In this document: piece after piece, positions 43,583-52,418 of the stretch
Layout of the letters: each line of letters opens with the position of its first letter
Numbering within the stretch: position 1 is the first letter of the stretch
Notes under the pieces: generated by a model
Told to the model about the DNA's origin: nothing
The model's input: the letters and a program-made list of their open reading frames with translations, nothing else
Databases searched by the model: none
Translations under genes and position numbers: made by a program
Assembly (NCBI RefSeq): GCF_014596725.1
Contig: NZ_JACVEG010000013.1
Span: 21,441 to 77,043 of the forward strand
Origin: Vibrio sp. Y2-5
GTDB lineage: Bacteria > Pseudomonadota > Gammaproteobacteria > Enterobacterales > Vibrionaceae
Direction: 5' to 3'
DNA: 55,603 bases

Positions 43583-44689
43583 ATGAAAAAGTGGACCTTT
43601 TTTATGTTACTGATCGCTGTACTGCTTTTTGGCAGCGTGATTGGTTTCAATTTATTCAAGCAACAGAAAATCGCCGAATATATGGCAAATCGTCCTGAAC
43701 CAGAGTTTCCTGTTACTGTCACTGAAGTAACAGCCAATGACTGGACACCAGTGATCGAGGCTATCGGTTTTATTGAACCTAACCAAGGTGTGACGTTAAC
43801 CACTGAAACAAGCGGTGTTATTGACAAGATCATGTTTGAATCAGGTACTCAAGTCTCAGCAGAACAATCTTTGGTATTGTTGGATTCAAAAGTAGAAATT
43901 GCGAACCTGAAAAGTACTCAGGCTCGTCTCCCTGCCGCTGAAGCAAAATACAAACGTTATAAAGGCTTGTATACCAAAGGCTCGATTTCAAAAGAGTCTT
44001 ACGATGATGCCGAAGCGAACTATTTGTCTTTGTCTGCAGACATCGAGAGCCTGAAAGCAGCAATTGAACGCCGTGAAATCAAAGCACCGTTTGCAGGTGT
44101 GGTCGGTATTCGTAACGTTTACTTAGGCCAATACCTTCAACCTGGAACAGACATTGTTCGTCTGGAAGACACCAGCATAATGCGCCTGCGTTTTACGGTT
44201 TCACAAACTGATATTTCACGTATCTCTCTGGGTCAAGAGGTCAACATTTTCGTTGATTCTTACCCAGAAACGGCTTTTACCGGTTCAATTACAGCAATTG
44301 AGCCTGCGGTCAGCGTGCAAAGTGGCTTAATTCAAGTGCAAGCTGATATCCCAAATAACGATGGCCTACTTCGTAGTGGTATGTTTGCTCGCGCTAACAT
44401 CATCCTACCTAAATTGGCGGACCAAGTGATTGTGCCTCAAACGGCGATTACCTTTACCCTGTATGGCGATAATGTATTTGTCATGAAAAACGTCGATGGT
44501 GTCGACCGCGTCGAACAACGCGTAGTCAAAGTCGGTGAACGTAAAGGCGCGAATGCTCATGTCCTCAGTGGTTTAGAAATTGGGGATAAGGTGATCACCT
44601 CTGGGCAAGTTCGTCTAAGTAACAATTCAAAAGTTCGTGTAGTAGAAAGCAATGCAACTACTCCACCAGCTCAAACACCGATGCTGTAA
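43583..44689 (+). CDS. RND efflux periplasmic adaptor (second pump)
   Basis: A 368-residue membrane-fusion protein with an N-terminal membrane anchor (FFMLLIAVLLFGSVIGF) rather than a lipobox, unlike the adaptor at 27277. It shows the barrel-sandwich block EAIGFIEPNQGVTLTTETSGVIDKIMFESGTQV, a short alpha-hairpin (about residues 110-155), the return REIKAPFAGVVGIRNVYLGQYLQPG, and the barrel and membrane-proximal domains. It lies 11 bases before its pump gene. It belongs to the shorter-hairpin class of adaptors. Vibrio-specific names (vex or vme series) cannot be assigned safely. Confidence 0.9.
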   Translation: MKKWTFFMLLIAVLLFGSVIGFNLFKQQKIAEYMANRPEPEFPVTVTEVTANDWTPVIEAIGFIEPNQGVTLTTETSGVIDKIMFESGTQVSAEQSLVLLDSKVEIANLKSTQARLPAAEAKYKRYKGLYTKGSISKESYDDAEANYLSLSADIESLKAAIERREIKAPFAGVVGIRNVYLGQYLQPGTDIVRLEDTSIMRLRFTVSQTDISRISLGQEVNIFVDSYPETAFTGSITAIEPAVSVQSGLIQVQADIPNNDGLLRSGMFARANIILPKLADQVIVPQTAITFTLYGDNVFVMKNVDGVDRVEQRVVKVGERKGANAHVLSGLEIGDKVITSGQVRLSNNSKVRVVESNATTPPAQTPML

Positions 44690-44700
44690 TTGGAGGACTC

Positions 44701-47700
44701 ATGCGCTTTACTGATGTTTTTATAAAACGTCCAGTTCTCGCGATATCCATCAGCTTTTTGATTGCACTGCTTGGTTTGCAAGCAATGTTCAAAATGCAGG
44801 TGAGTGAATATCCAGAAATGACGAACACAGTAGTGACGGTTTCAACCAGTTACTACGGTGCCAGTGCTGACTTAATTCAAGGTTTTATTACTCAGCCTTT
44901 AGAGCAAGCTATCGCACAGGCCGACAACATTGACTATATGACTTCTTCATCCGTATTAGGTAAGTCGAATATTACGGTGATGATGAAACTCAATACTGAC
45001 CCAAATGCTGCTTTATCGGATATTTTGGCGAAAACAAACTCTGTACGTTCGCAATTGCCGAAGGAAGCGGAAGATCCGTCGGTAACCATGTCTACAGGTT
45101 CAACAACAGCTGTTTTGTATATCGGTTTTACCAGTGACGAGTTAGCATCTAGCCAGATCACTGACTATCTGGAACGTGTAATCAACCCGCAGCTATTTAC
45201 TGTAAACGGTGTATCTAAAGTCGATCTCTATGGTGGTATGAAATACGCGCTCAGAGTTTGGCTTGATCCGGCAAAAATGGCAGCTCTTAACCTTACGGCT
45301 ACTGATGTGATGGGCGTATTGAATGCCAATAACTACCAATCAGCCACAGGTCAAGCAACTGGTGAATTCGTTCTTTACAACGGTAGTGTTGATACGCAAG
45401 TATCAAATGTGGATGAACTGAAAAACCTTGTGGTTAAAACAGGGGAAGGTTCAGTCATCCGCTTGAGTGATGTGGCTAAAGTATCTTTGGAAAAGAGTCA
45501 TGATGTTTATCGTGCAAGTGCTAATGGACGAGAAGCCGTCGTTGCTGCAATTAACGCAGCGCCAAGTGCAAACCCAATTAATATTGCTGCCGACGTACTC
45601 GAACTGTTGCCCCAGCTAAAAAGTAACTTACCTAGCAACATTGAAATGAACGTGATGTATGACTCTACCATCGCAATTAACGAGTCGATTCAAGAGGTGA
45701 TTAAAACCATCTTAGAAGCGGCATTAATTGTACTGGTCGTCATTACATTATTCCTTGGCTCATTCCGTGCAGTACTGATCCCTATTGTGACGATCCCGCT
45801 GTCACTGATCGGTGTTGCGATGGTAATGCAGTCTATGGGCTTCTCATGGAACCTGATGACTTTGCTGGCCATGGTACTGGCCATCGGTCTGGTGGTGGAT
45901 GATGCGATTGTTGTATTGGAAAACGTTGACCGCCACATCAAGCTAGGTGAAACACCATTCCGCGCCGCTATTATCGGTACGCGAGAAATCGCCATTCCGG
46001 TTATTGCAATGACTTTAACGCTAGGTGCGGTATACGCTCCAATTGCCATGATGGGTGGTATCACGGGCTCTCTGTTTAAAGAATTTGCTTTGACGCTTGC
46101 CGGTGCAGTATTTGTTTCCGGTGTGGTCGCTTTGACACTATCACCAATGATGTGTTCAAAAATGCTGCAAGTAAACGAAGAGCCAAGCAAGTTTGAGAAA
46201 AAAGTTCACCATATCCTAGACGGAATGACAGAGCGATACGCTCGAATGCTGGACGCTGTGATGCAACGTCGTCCCGTCATTATTGCATTTGCTTTCATCG
46301 TATTTGCAAGCTTACCAATGCTGTTTAAGTTTATCCCAAGTGAACTTGCGCCATCTGAAGATAAAGGTGTTGTGGTTCTGATGGGTACCGGACCTTCAAA
46401 TGCGAACTTAGATTATCTGCAAAATACAATGAATGACGTGAATAAGATTCTGTCAGAGCAGAAAGAAGTTCAGTTTGCACAGGTATTTACAGGGGTTCCA
46501 AATTCAAACCAAGCGTTTGGTATCGCCTCTATGGTGCCGTGGAGTGAACGAGAAGCAAGCCAAGCGGAAGTAACCAACCGTGTTGGTACATTGATTAAGA
46601 ACATTCCAGGTATGGCAGTTACGGCTTTCCAAATGCCAGAGCTACCAGGCGCAGGTTCTGGCCTGCCAATTCAGTTTGTCTTAACTACGCCAAACAGTTT
46701 CGAAAGTTTGTTTACCATCGCAACTGAAATATTGACTGAAGTGAAATCAAGTCCGCTGTTTGTTTATTCTGATTTAGATCTGAACTACGACTCAGCCACG
46801 ATGAAGATTAACATTGATAAAGACAAAGCCGGTGCTTATGGCGTGACTATGCAGGATATTGGTATCACTTTAGGTACCATGATGGCAGATGGTTACGTCA
46901 ACAGAATTGACTTAGATGGACGCTCTTATGAAGTGATCCCGCAAGTTGAACGCAAGTATCGTCTAAACCCAGAATCGATGAAGAACTATTTTGTTCGCGC
47001 AGTCGATGGTAGAGCGGTACCGCTAGGTAGTTTAATCAGTATTGATGTGGTTGCAGAACCGCGTTCACTGCCACACTTCAACCAGTTAAATTCTGCAACT
47101 ATTGGCGCAGTACCATCACCAGGTGCCGCAATGGGTGATGCAATCAACTGGTTTGAAAATGTTGCACAAACGAAGCTTCCTAGCGGATATAACCATGACT
47201 ACATGGGCGAGGCTCGTCAGTACGTCACTGAGGGTAATGCGCTTTACGCCACATTTGGTTTAGCTCTGGCAATCATCTTCTTGGTTCTCGCTATTCAGTT
47301 TGAATCATTGAAAGATCCGCTGGTCATTATGGTGTCTGTACCTTTGGCGATCTGTGGTGCATTGATAACGCTAGCTTGGGGAGCGTCAACCATGAACATC
47401 TACTCTCAGGTAGGTTTGATCACTCTGGTTGGCCTCATCACCAAACACGGTATTCTGATCTGTGAAGTGGCGAAAGAAGAGCAGCTTCATAATAAGAAAT
47501 CTCGTATTGAAGCGGTCACTGAAGCGGCGAAAGTTCGTCTACGCCCAATTCTGATGACAACTGCAGCAATGATTGCTGGCTTAATCCCATTGATGTACGC
47601 AACAGGCGCAGGTGCAGCTCAACGCTTCAGTATCGGTATTGTTATCGTTGCTGGTCTTTCTATTGGTACGCTATTCACACTGTTCGTATTGCCTGTGATC

Positions 47701-47808
47701 TACAGCTACCTCGCAGAAAAACACAAACCACTCCCCGTGTTTGTTGAAGCAAAAGAACTCGAAGCTCTGGCGCGTTTTGACAAAGAGCAACAAGCGAATC
47801 ATGAGTAA
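44701..47808 (+). CDS. RND multidrug efflux pump (second system)
   Basis: A 1035-residue HAE1-type RND pump with 12 membrane segments. It begins MRFTDVFIKRPVLAISISFLIALLGLQA. The proton-relay motif is GLVVDDAIVVLENVDRH, and the periplasmic sequences STSYYGASADLIQGFITQPLEQAI and YDSTIAINESIQEVIKTI differ clearly from the AcrB-like pump at 28432, so this is a separate paralogue rather than a duplicate. GGAGG precedes the start. No regulator or outer-membrane channel gene is adjacent. Substrates are unknown. Confidence 0.94.
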   Translation: MRFTDVFIKRPVLAISISFLIALLGLQAMFKMQVSEYPEMTNTVVTVSTSYYGASADLIQGFITQPLEQAIAQADNIDYMTSSSVLGKSNITVMMKLNTDPNAALSDILAKTNSVRSQLPKEAEDPSVTMSTGSTTAVLYIGFTSDELASSQITDYLERVINPQLFTVNGVSKVDLYGGMKYALRVWLDPAKMAALNLTATDVMGVLNANNYQSATGQATGEFVLYNGSVDTQVSNVDELKNLVVKTGEGSVIRLSDVAKVSLEKSHDVYRASANGREAVVAAINAAPSANPINIAADVLELLPQLKSNLPSNIEMNVMYDSTIAINESIQEVIKTILEAALIVLVVITLFLGSFRAVLIPIVTIPLSLIGVAMVMQSMGFSWNLMTLLAMVLAIGLVVDDAIVVLENVDRHIKLGETPFRAAIIGTREIAIPVIAMTLTLGAVYAPIAMMGGITGSLFKEFALTLAGAVFVSGVVALTLSPMMCSKMLQVNEEPSKFEKKVHHILDGMTERYARMLDAVMQRRPVIIAFAFIVFASLPMLFKFIPSELAPSEDKGVVVLMGTGPSNANLDYLQNTMNDVNKILSEQKEVQFAQVFTGVPNSNQAFGIASMVPWSEREASQAEVTNRVGTLIKNIPGMAVTAFQMPELPGAGSGLPIQFVLTTPNSFESLFTIATEILTEVKSSPLFVYSDLDLNYDSATMKINIDKDKAGAYGVTMQDIGITLGTMMADGYVNRIDLDGRSYEVIPQVERKYRLNPESMKNYFVRAVDGRAVPLGSLISIDVVAEPRSLPHFNQLNSATIGAVPSPGAAMGDAINWFENVAQTKLPSGYNHDYMGEARQYVTEGNALYATFGLALAIIFLVLAIQFESLKDPLVIMVSVPLAICGALITLAWGASTMNIYSQVGLITLVGLITKHGILICEVAKEEQLHNKKSRIEAVTEAAKVRLRPILMTTAAMIAGLIPLMYATGAGAAQRFSIGIVIVAGLSIGTLFTLFVLPVIYSYLAEKHKPLPVFVEAKELEALARFDKEQQANHE

Positions 47809-47828
47809 CTTCATGTTCTCATAATCAC

Positions 47829-47855
47829 AAAAGGTCACATCTGTGGCCTTTTTTA
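47829..47855 (+). terminator. Terminator of the second RND operon
   Basis: AAAGGTCACA / TGTGGCCTTT (one G-U pair) with a two-base loop is followed by TTTT, about 20 bases after the pump stop. Confidence 0.85.
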
Positions 47856-47925
47856 TTGCAGCAATTAACGACTTTCTGGCGTGAATTGAATAGAATGTTC
47901 GCCAGAAAGATAGGAGAGATACCCA

Positions 47926-48177
47926 ATGTTTGACCCAAAGAAACTCGAGCAAATTGCTAAGCAAATTCACGAATCAATGCCTCAACCGGTCAAAGAGCTG
48001 GGTGCGGATGTGGAACAGAAAGTTCGCCAAGTGATTCAAGGCCAGCTTAACAAGCTGGATGTCGTAAGCCGTGAAGAGTTTGATGTACAAACTCAAGTTC
48101 TGCTTCGTACTCGTCAGAAGCTGACTGAAATGGAACAAAAATTAGCAGAGCTGGAAAGCAAACTGGCTGATAAATAG
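47926..48177 (+). CDS. ubiK: Ubiquinone biosynthesis accessory factor UbiK (YqiC)
   Basis: An 83-residue protein beginning MFDPKKLEQIAKQIHESMPQPVKELG. An amphipathic N-terminal helix is followed by a C-terminal coiled coil (about residues 45-82, heptad LTEMEQKLAELESKLADK), exactly the YqiC/UbiK layout (the former DUF526/BMFP family). It binds UbiJ and helps assemble the ubiquinone hydroxylase complex, and it has membrane-fusogenic activity in vitro. AGGAG lies nine bases before the start. It has its own terminator. Confidence 0.95.
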   Translation: MFDPKKLEQIAKQIHESMPQPVKELGADVEQKVRQVIQGQLNKLDVVSREEFDVQTQVLLRTRQKLTEMEQKLAELESKLADK

Positions 48178-48230
48178 TTCCATTCATCGATAATTTCAAT
48201 GTTCGATAATTAGATGATTCGATAAATAGT

Positions 48231-48263
48231 AAAAGGGCTGAATCTCACGACTCAGCCCTTTTT
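48231..48263. terminator. Bidirectional terminator between ubiK and ilvC
   Basis: AAAAGGGCTGA and TCAGCCCTTTTT flank a ten-base loop, with A and T runs on both sides. It serves both converging genes. Confidence 0.9.
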
Positions 48264-48337
48264 ATGTATGTTGTGTTTGCACGGTATTCAATGCCAGCAA
48301 TAGAGTTATTTATAGTTTTGCTGGCATTCAGTGAATA

Positions 48338-49822
48338 TTAGTCACCTACTGCGATACGCTTCATGTCTTTCATGTAGCCACGTAGCTCTTCACCGATGTA
48401 TTCCACTGGGTGGTTACGGATGATGCTGTTCACTTCGATAAGTGTCGCGTTATCTACTTGGTTAGACGTTTCGCCTAAGCCTTTACCGATTACGTCAGTA
48501 CCTACGTTTGGCATGAACTTCTCACGAAGTAGAGGCGTTGCAACGTTAGCGAATAGGTAGTTACCGTATTCCGCAGTATCAGAGATAACCACGTTCATTT
48601 CATACAGACGCTTACGAGCAACAGTGTTTGCAATCAATGGAAGCTCATGTAGTGATTCGTAGTAAGCAGACTCATCGATAATGCCTGATGCAGTCATTGC
48701 TTCGAACGCTAGTTCAACCCCAGCACGAACCATTGCAATCATTAGAATGCCGTTATCAAAGAACTCTTGCTCGCTGATTTTAACGTCTGAATCTGGGTAG
48801 TTTTCGAATGCTGTTTCAGCAGTCTCTGCACGCCAACCTAGAAGGTTCGCATCGTCATTTGCCCAGTCAGCCATCATAGTGCTAGAGAAGTGACCAGAGA
48901 TGATGTCATCCATGTGCTTGTTGTACAGTGGACGCATTAGCTCTTTTAGTTCTTCAGAAAGCTCGAATGCTTTGATTTTTGCTGGGTTAGACAGACGGTC
49001 CATCATGTGAGTGATGCCACCGAATTTCAATGCTTCAGTAATGGTTTCCCAACCGTATTGAAGTAGGCGACCAGCGTAACCTGCGTCGATACCTTCAGCA
49101 ACCATTTTTTCGTAACAAACGATAGAACCCGCTTGCAACATACCACATAGAATAGTTTGCTCACCCATTAGGTCAGATTTCACTTCAGCTACGAATGAAG
49201 ACTCTAGACAGCCAGCACGGTGACCACCTGTTGCCGCAGCCCAAGCTTTAGCGATATCCCAACCTTCACCTTTAGGGTCGTTTTCTGGGTGAACCGCGAT
49301 CAGTGTAGGAACACCAAAGCCACGTTTGTATTCTTCACGAACTTCAGTACCAGGACACTTAGGTGCAACCATCACAACAGTGATGTCTTTACGAATTTGC
49401 ATGCCTTCTTCAACAATGTTGAAGCCATGTGAGTAACCTAGTGCAGCGCCTTCTTTCATTAGAGGCATTACTGTTTCAACAACGTTTGTGTGTTGTTTAT
49501 CTGGAGTTAGGTTTACCACTAGGTCTGCTTGAGGAATGAGATCTTCGTAGCTACCTACGTTGAAACCGTTGTCTTTCGCATTTTTGTAAGACTGACGTTT
49601 TTCATCAATTGCAGCTTGGCGAAGCGCATAAGAAACGTCTAGACCTGAATCACGCATGTTCAGACCTTGGTTAAGACCTTGAGCACCACAACCTACGATA
49701 ACCACTTTTTTACCTTTCAGGTAATCAGCTTCTGTCGCGAACTCTTCACGATCCATGAAACGACAGCGACCTAATTGGTCCAATTGTTCACGTAGATTTA
49801 GGGTATTGAAATAGTTAGCCAT
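48338..49822 (-). CDS. ilvC: Ketol-acid reductoisomerase (class II)
   Basis: A 494-residue NADPH- and Mg-dependent enzyme of isoleucine and valine synthesis. It converts acetolactate and acetohydroxybutyrate to the dihydroxy acids. It begins MANYFNTLNLREQLDQLGRCRFM. The nucleotide motif is VGCGAQGLNQGLNMRDSG, and the duplicated C-terminal domains give the long class II form (E. coli 491). The start at 49822 follows AGGAGCACCAGA; the ORF reads 20 codons further without conservation. It is divergent from its activator gene ilvY across about 150 bp. Confidence 0.97.
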   Translation of the reverse strand: MANYFNTLNLREQLDQLGRCRFMDREEFATEADYLKGKKVVIVGCGAQGLNQGLNMRDSGLDVSYALRQAAIDEKRQSYKNAKDNGFNVGSYEDLIPQADLVVNLTPDKQHTNVVETVMPLMKEGAALGYSHGFNIVEEGMQIRKDITVVMVAPKCPGTEVREEYKRGFGVPTLIAVHPENDPKGEGWDIAKAWAAATGGHRAGCLESSFVAEVKSDLMGEQTILCGMLQAGSIVCYEKMVAEGIDAGYAGRLLQYGWETITEALKFGGITHMMDRLSNPAKIKAFELSEELKELMRPLYNKHMDDIISGHFSSTMMADWANDDANLLGWRAETAETAFENYPDSDVKISEQEFFDNGILMIAMVRAGVELAFEAMTASGIIDESAYYESLHELPLIANTVARKRLYEMNVVISDTAEYGNYLFANVATPLLREKFMPNVGTDVIGKGLGETSNQVDNATLIEVNSIIRNHPVEYIGEELRGYMKDMKRIAVGD

Positions 49823-49931
49823 TCTGGTGCTCCTGTTATTATCTTTCCGTAAGGTCGGTGGCTCTGCACCGAATGAGTTCATACTAAAGCAGACATTTAA
49901 TTGCTGAAAGTGATATATTCACAATTAGTTA

Positions 49932-49946
49932 TTGCAATAAATGCAA
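49932..49946. promoter_or_regulatory. Putative IlvY operator in the ilvC-ilvY gap
   Basis: TTGCAATAAATGCAA is a 15-bp interrupted palindrome containing the LysR T-N11-A core. It lies 27 bp upstream of ilvY and 110 bp from ilvC. IlvY binds a pair of such sites in E. coli and is activated by acetolactate. Confidence 0.6.
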
Positions 49947-49973
49947 CATGGAATAAAGGGCTGTTGACCTCAT

Positions 49974-50864
49974 ATGAATATCAAAACCATCAAATTGTTT
50001 CTCGATATCTGCGACAGCAAGAATTTCAGCAAATCCGCCACGTCTATGCATGTCAGCCCTTCCGCATTAAGCCGTCAAATACAAAAGCTGGAAGAAGAGA
50101 TTGGGCACCCGCTGTTTATCCGAGATAACCGCAGCGTGGAGTTGACGCCGGCAGGGGAAAAATTATTGCCCGTAGCGATAAAAATGGTTCACGACTGGAC
50201 GCAATTTCATTCCCAAATAAACGCACAAGATCATGAGCTCAAAGGTGAAATTCGCCTCTTCTGCTCAGTAACAGCAAGCTACAGTCACCTTCCACAGCTA
50301 CTCAGCGCGTTCCGGCTCAAACATCCCTTCATCGAATTTAAGCTGCTGACTGGCGATCCTGCTCAGGCAATAGATAAGATTTTAAATGATGAAGCGGATA
50401 TCGCGATTTCCGCCATGCCTGAGAGCTTACCGTCTAAAGTTGAGTTCACCACCATCAGTGAAATCCCCCTTTCCGTGATTGCGCCAATAGGAATTAGCAG
50501 TTGGGTTGAAGAGCTGCATAAAGAGAAACCTGACTGGAATCAGATTCCTTTTATTGTGCCAGAATCAGGAACCGCACGAGATCGCGCCAATACTTGGTTC
50601 AAGAAAATGAAAATCAAACCAAGTATCTATGCACAAATTGCCGGACATGAAGCCATTGTCAGTATGGTGGCTCTCGGTTGTGGGGTGGGAATTGCACCCG
50701 ATGTTGTGATTAACAACAGCCCTGTGCGAGACAGCATTCAGCGTCTATCTTTTTCTCCCATTAAACCCTTCCAGCTTGGCGTCTGTTGCAGACGCTCACA
50801 GCTGGATAATCCATTAGTTAAAGCGCTATGGGAGCTGGCTGAAGGGACGTTTATTTCTCAATAG
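49974..50864 (+). CDS. ilvY: LysR-family activator of ilvC, IlvY
   Basis: A 296-residue LysR regulator. The N-terminal winged HTH (about residues 1-65) reads MNIKTIKLFLDICDSKNFSKSATSMHVSPSALSRQIQKLEEEIGHPLF. The C-terminal inducer domain contains RLFCSVTASYSHLPQLLSAFRLKHPFIEFKLLTGDPAQAIDKI, strongly IlvY-like. It activates ilvC when acetolactate or acetohydroxybutyrate accumulates, and represses itself. Length and divergent position match E. coli. Confidence 0.95.
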   Translation: MNIKTIKLFLDICDSKNFSKSATSMHVSPSALSRQIQKLEEEIGHPLFIRDNRSVELTPAGEKLLPVAIKMVHDWTQFHSQINAQDHELKGEIRLFCSVTASYSHLPQLLSAFRLKHPFIEFKLLTGDPAQAIDKILNDEADIAISAMPESLPSKVEFTTISEIPLSVIAPIGISSWVEELHKEKPDWNQIPFIVPESGTARDRANTWFKKMKIKPSIYAQIAGHEAIVSMVALGCGVGIAPDVVINNSPVRDSIQRLSFSPIKPFQLGVCCRRSQLDNPLVKALWELAEGTFISQ

Positions 50865-50895
50865 AGACATTGTCTAAAACGTAGTGCTGGAGATC

Positions 50896-51426
50896 TTAAA
50901 ACGGGTAAATTCGAACGCCGAAGTTGACACTATTTGAAATACCGTAAGTTGATGTTGATTCAGTACTGCTATCAATTTCAAAGCTTTGGTCGGTTAACGA
51001 AACCGAAGCGGTCAACTCTACATAAGAGTTCACTCGGTAATCCACACCGAAGCTGCCAGTTACACCGAAGACATTAATATCTGTATTTCCAACTTCATCA
51101 CTCCCCATACCAAGCCCAACACTGAAGTAGGGAACAAATCGCTGCTCATCAAAAGCCCATTTCGTAATGCTGTGTTTGTAGCTGATTGAGGTATAAGAGA
51201 GCACATCCTGATGGCTTAACATAAGCCAACTTGCGTCATCGACTTTATAGCCAAGGCTAAACACGCTTGAGATTTCAGTATTAAGTTCGAAATCCCCATC
51301 AACATATAAAGGCTCAACCCAACTGTATCCAACCTCAAAGAACAACTTACTGAAATCTTCATCATCATTAAATGCCATCGCTGAAGAGCTCAATGGGATA
51401 AGCAATAACGCCAAATACTTGTTCAA
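50896..51426 (-). CDS. Small outer-membrane beta-barrel protein
   Basis: A 176-residue exported protein. The signal peptide is NKYLALLLIPLSSSAMA, and the mature sequence alternates polar and hydrophobic residues in about eight strands, ending in the barrel signature NFGVRIYPF with a terminal Phe. It resembles OmpW/OmpX-sized 'outer membrane beta-barrel' proteins of vibrios. No ATG is available. The start is taken as the TTG at 51426 because GAGG lies five bases upstream of it; an in-frame TTG four codons earlier has no ribosome-binding site. It is divergent from a two-component regulator, which may control it. No specific function is known. Confidence 0.75.
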   Translation of the reverse strand: MNKYLALLLIPLSSSAMAFNDDEDFSKLFFEVGYSWVEPLYVDGDFELNTEISSVFSLGYKVDDASWLMLSHQDVLSYTSISYKHSITKWAFDEQRFVPYFSVGLGMGSDEVGNTDINVFGVTGSFGVDYRVNSYVELTASVSLTDQSFEIDSSTESTSTYGISNSVNFGVRIYPF

Positions 51427-51489
51427 AGGAAACCTCAATCTTTAAATGTCATCAAACCTTGCGCGTGTTTATAAATCTCACGGTGCACA

Positions 51490-51534
51490 TTAAGTTAATA
51501 CGACAAGTTAAGCGTGAACATTTCAGTTTTAAGC
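51490..51534. promoter_or_regulatory. TTAAG repeats in the gap between the barrel gene and the two-component operon
   Basis: TTAAGC occurs at 51508-51513 and 51529-51534, 21 bp apart (two helix turns on the same face), with a further TTAAG at 51490. Direct repeats of this kind are typical binding sites of OmpR/PhoB-class regulators. They lie in the 317-bp divergent region (51427-51743), which otherwise shows no gene. Confidence 0.4.
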
Positions 51535-51743
51535 TGAGCACATTAACTATCTTTAATCTTTCCAAAAGGTCTTCTCAATAAAGCTTTACATACAATCTGC
51601 ACAACAACGTATTTATATAGCTGCAAAGTTTAACGATTTATCCCCCCTAAATCGTATTGGCTCGCATTAGTCACGCGAGCCAACTTTTTTCATACTCCCT
51701 TCTTACCTTTCGTTAGTACAGTTGCGCTCAAAAAGGAAATTCT

Positions 51744-52418
51744 ATGAAGATACTTATCATTGAAGATGACAGCACAACGCGAGAGTTCATCAGTAAAGGA
51801 CTCACCGAACACGGCTATGTTGTTGACCAAGCTGAAGATGGTAAAAAAGGGCTGATGATGGCGCTAAGTTCTGAATACCAGCTGATCATCCTAGACAGAA
51901 TGCTACCTTACCTTGACGGAATGAAGGTGCTGGCCGCGATTAAAGCCGCAGAAGAGCAGCTTCCAGTACTGATATTAAGTGCGATGGATAGCGTCAATGA
52001 CCGCGTCGATGGTTTGCAAGCGGGCAGCGACGACTACTTGATTAAACCATTCGCTCTGGCAGAACTTATTGCAAGAGTCGACATCATTATCAACCGCACT
52101 CATAGGCCCCAAACAACTCAACACGTTCTTAATTACCACTGTTTACAAGTCGATCTCAAAGCACACAAAGTGACCTGTAATCAGCAAGAAATCATTCTTC
52201 AGCCAAAAGAGTTTCAACTTATTCAGTACTTTGTTGAACACAGTGAGCAGGTGGTATCGCGCATGCGTCTGTTTGAAAACATCTGGAGCTACCATTTTGA
52301 TCCACGGACTAATGTGATTGATGTGCATGTTGCAAACCTGCGTCGCAAGCTAGAAGATGCCGGATGTTCCGATCTGTTGCATACAGTAAGAGGTGTGGGC
52401 TATGTCCTTCGTCGATGA
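51744..52418 (+). CDS. OmpR/PhoB-family response regulator
   Basis: A 224-residue regulator. The receiver domain (residues 1-115) has acidic pocket EDD (7-9), phospho-acceptor D51 in IILDRMLPYLDG, Ser in LSAMD and Lys in YLIKPF. A winged-helix DNA-binding domain (about 130-224) ends in NVIDVHVANLRRKLEDAGCSDLLHTVRGVGYVLR. The paired kinase gene overlaps its end by 17 bases. The subfamily resembles QseB/CopR-like regulators, but the stimulus is unknown. The adjacent divergent outer-membrane protein gene is a likely target. Confidence 0.93.
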   Translation: MKILIIEDDSTTREFISKGLTEHGYVVDQAEDGKKGLMMALSSEYQLIILDRMLPYLDGMKVLAAIKAAEEQLPVLILSAMDSVNDRVDGLQAGSDDYLIKPFALAELIARVDIIINRTHRPQTTQHVLNYHCLQVDLKAHKVTCNQQEIILQPKEFQLIQYFVEHSEQVVSRMRLFENIWSYHFDPRTNVIDVHVANLRRKLEDAGCSDLLHTVRGVGYVLRR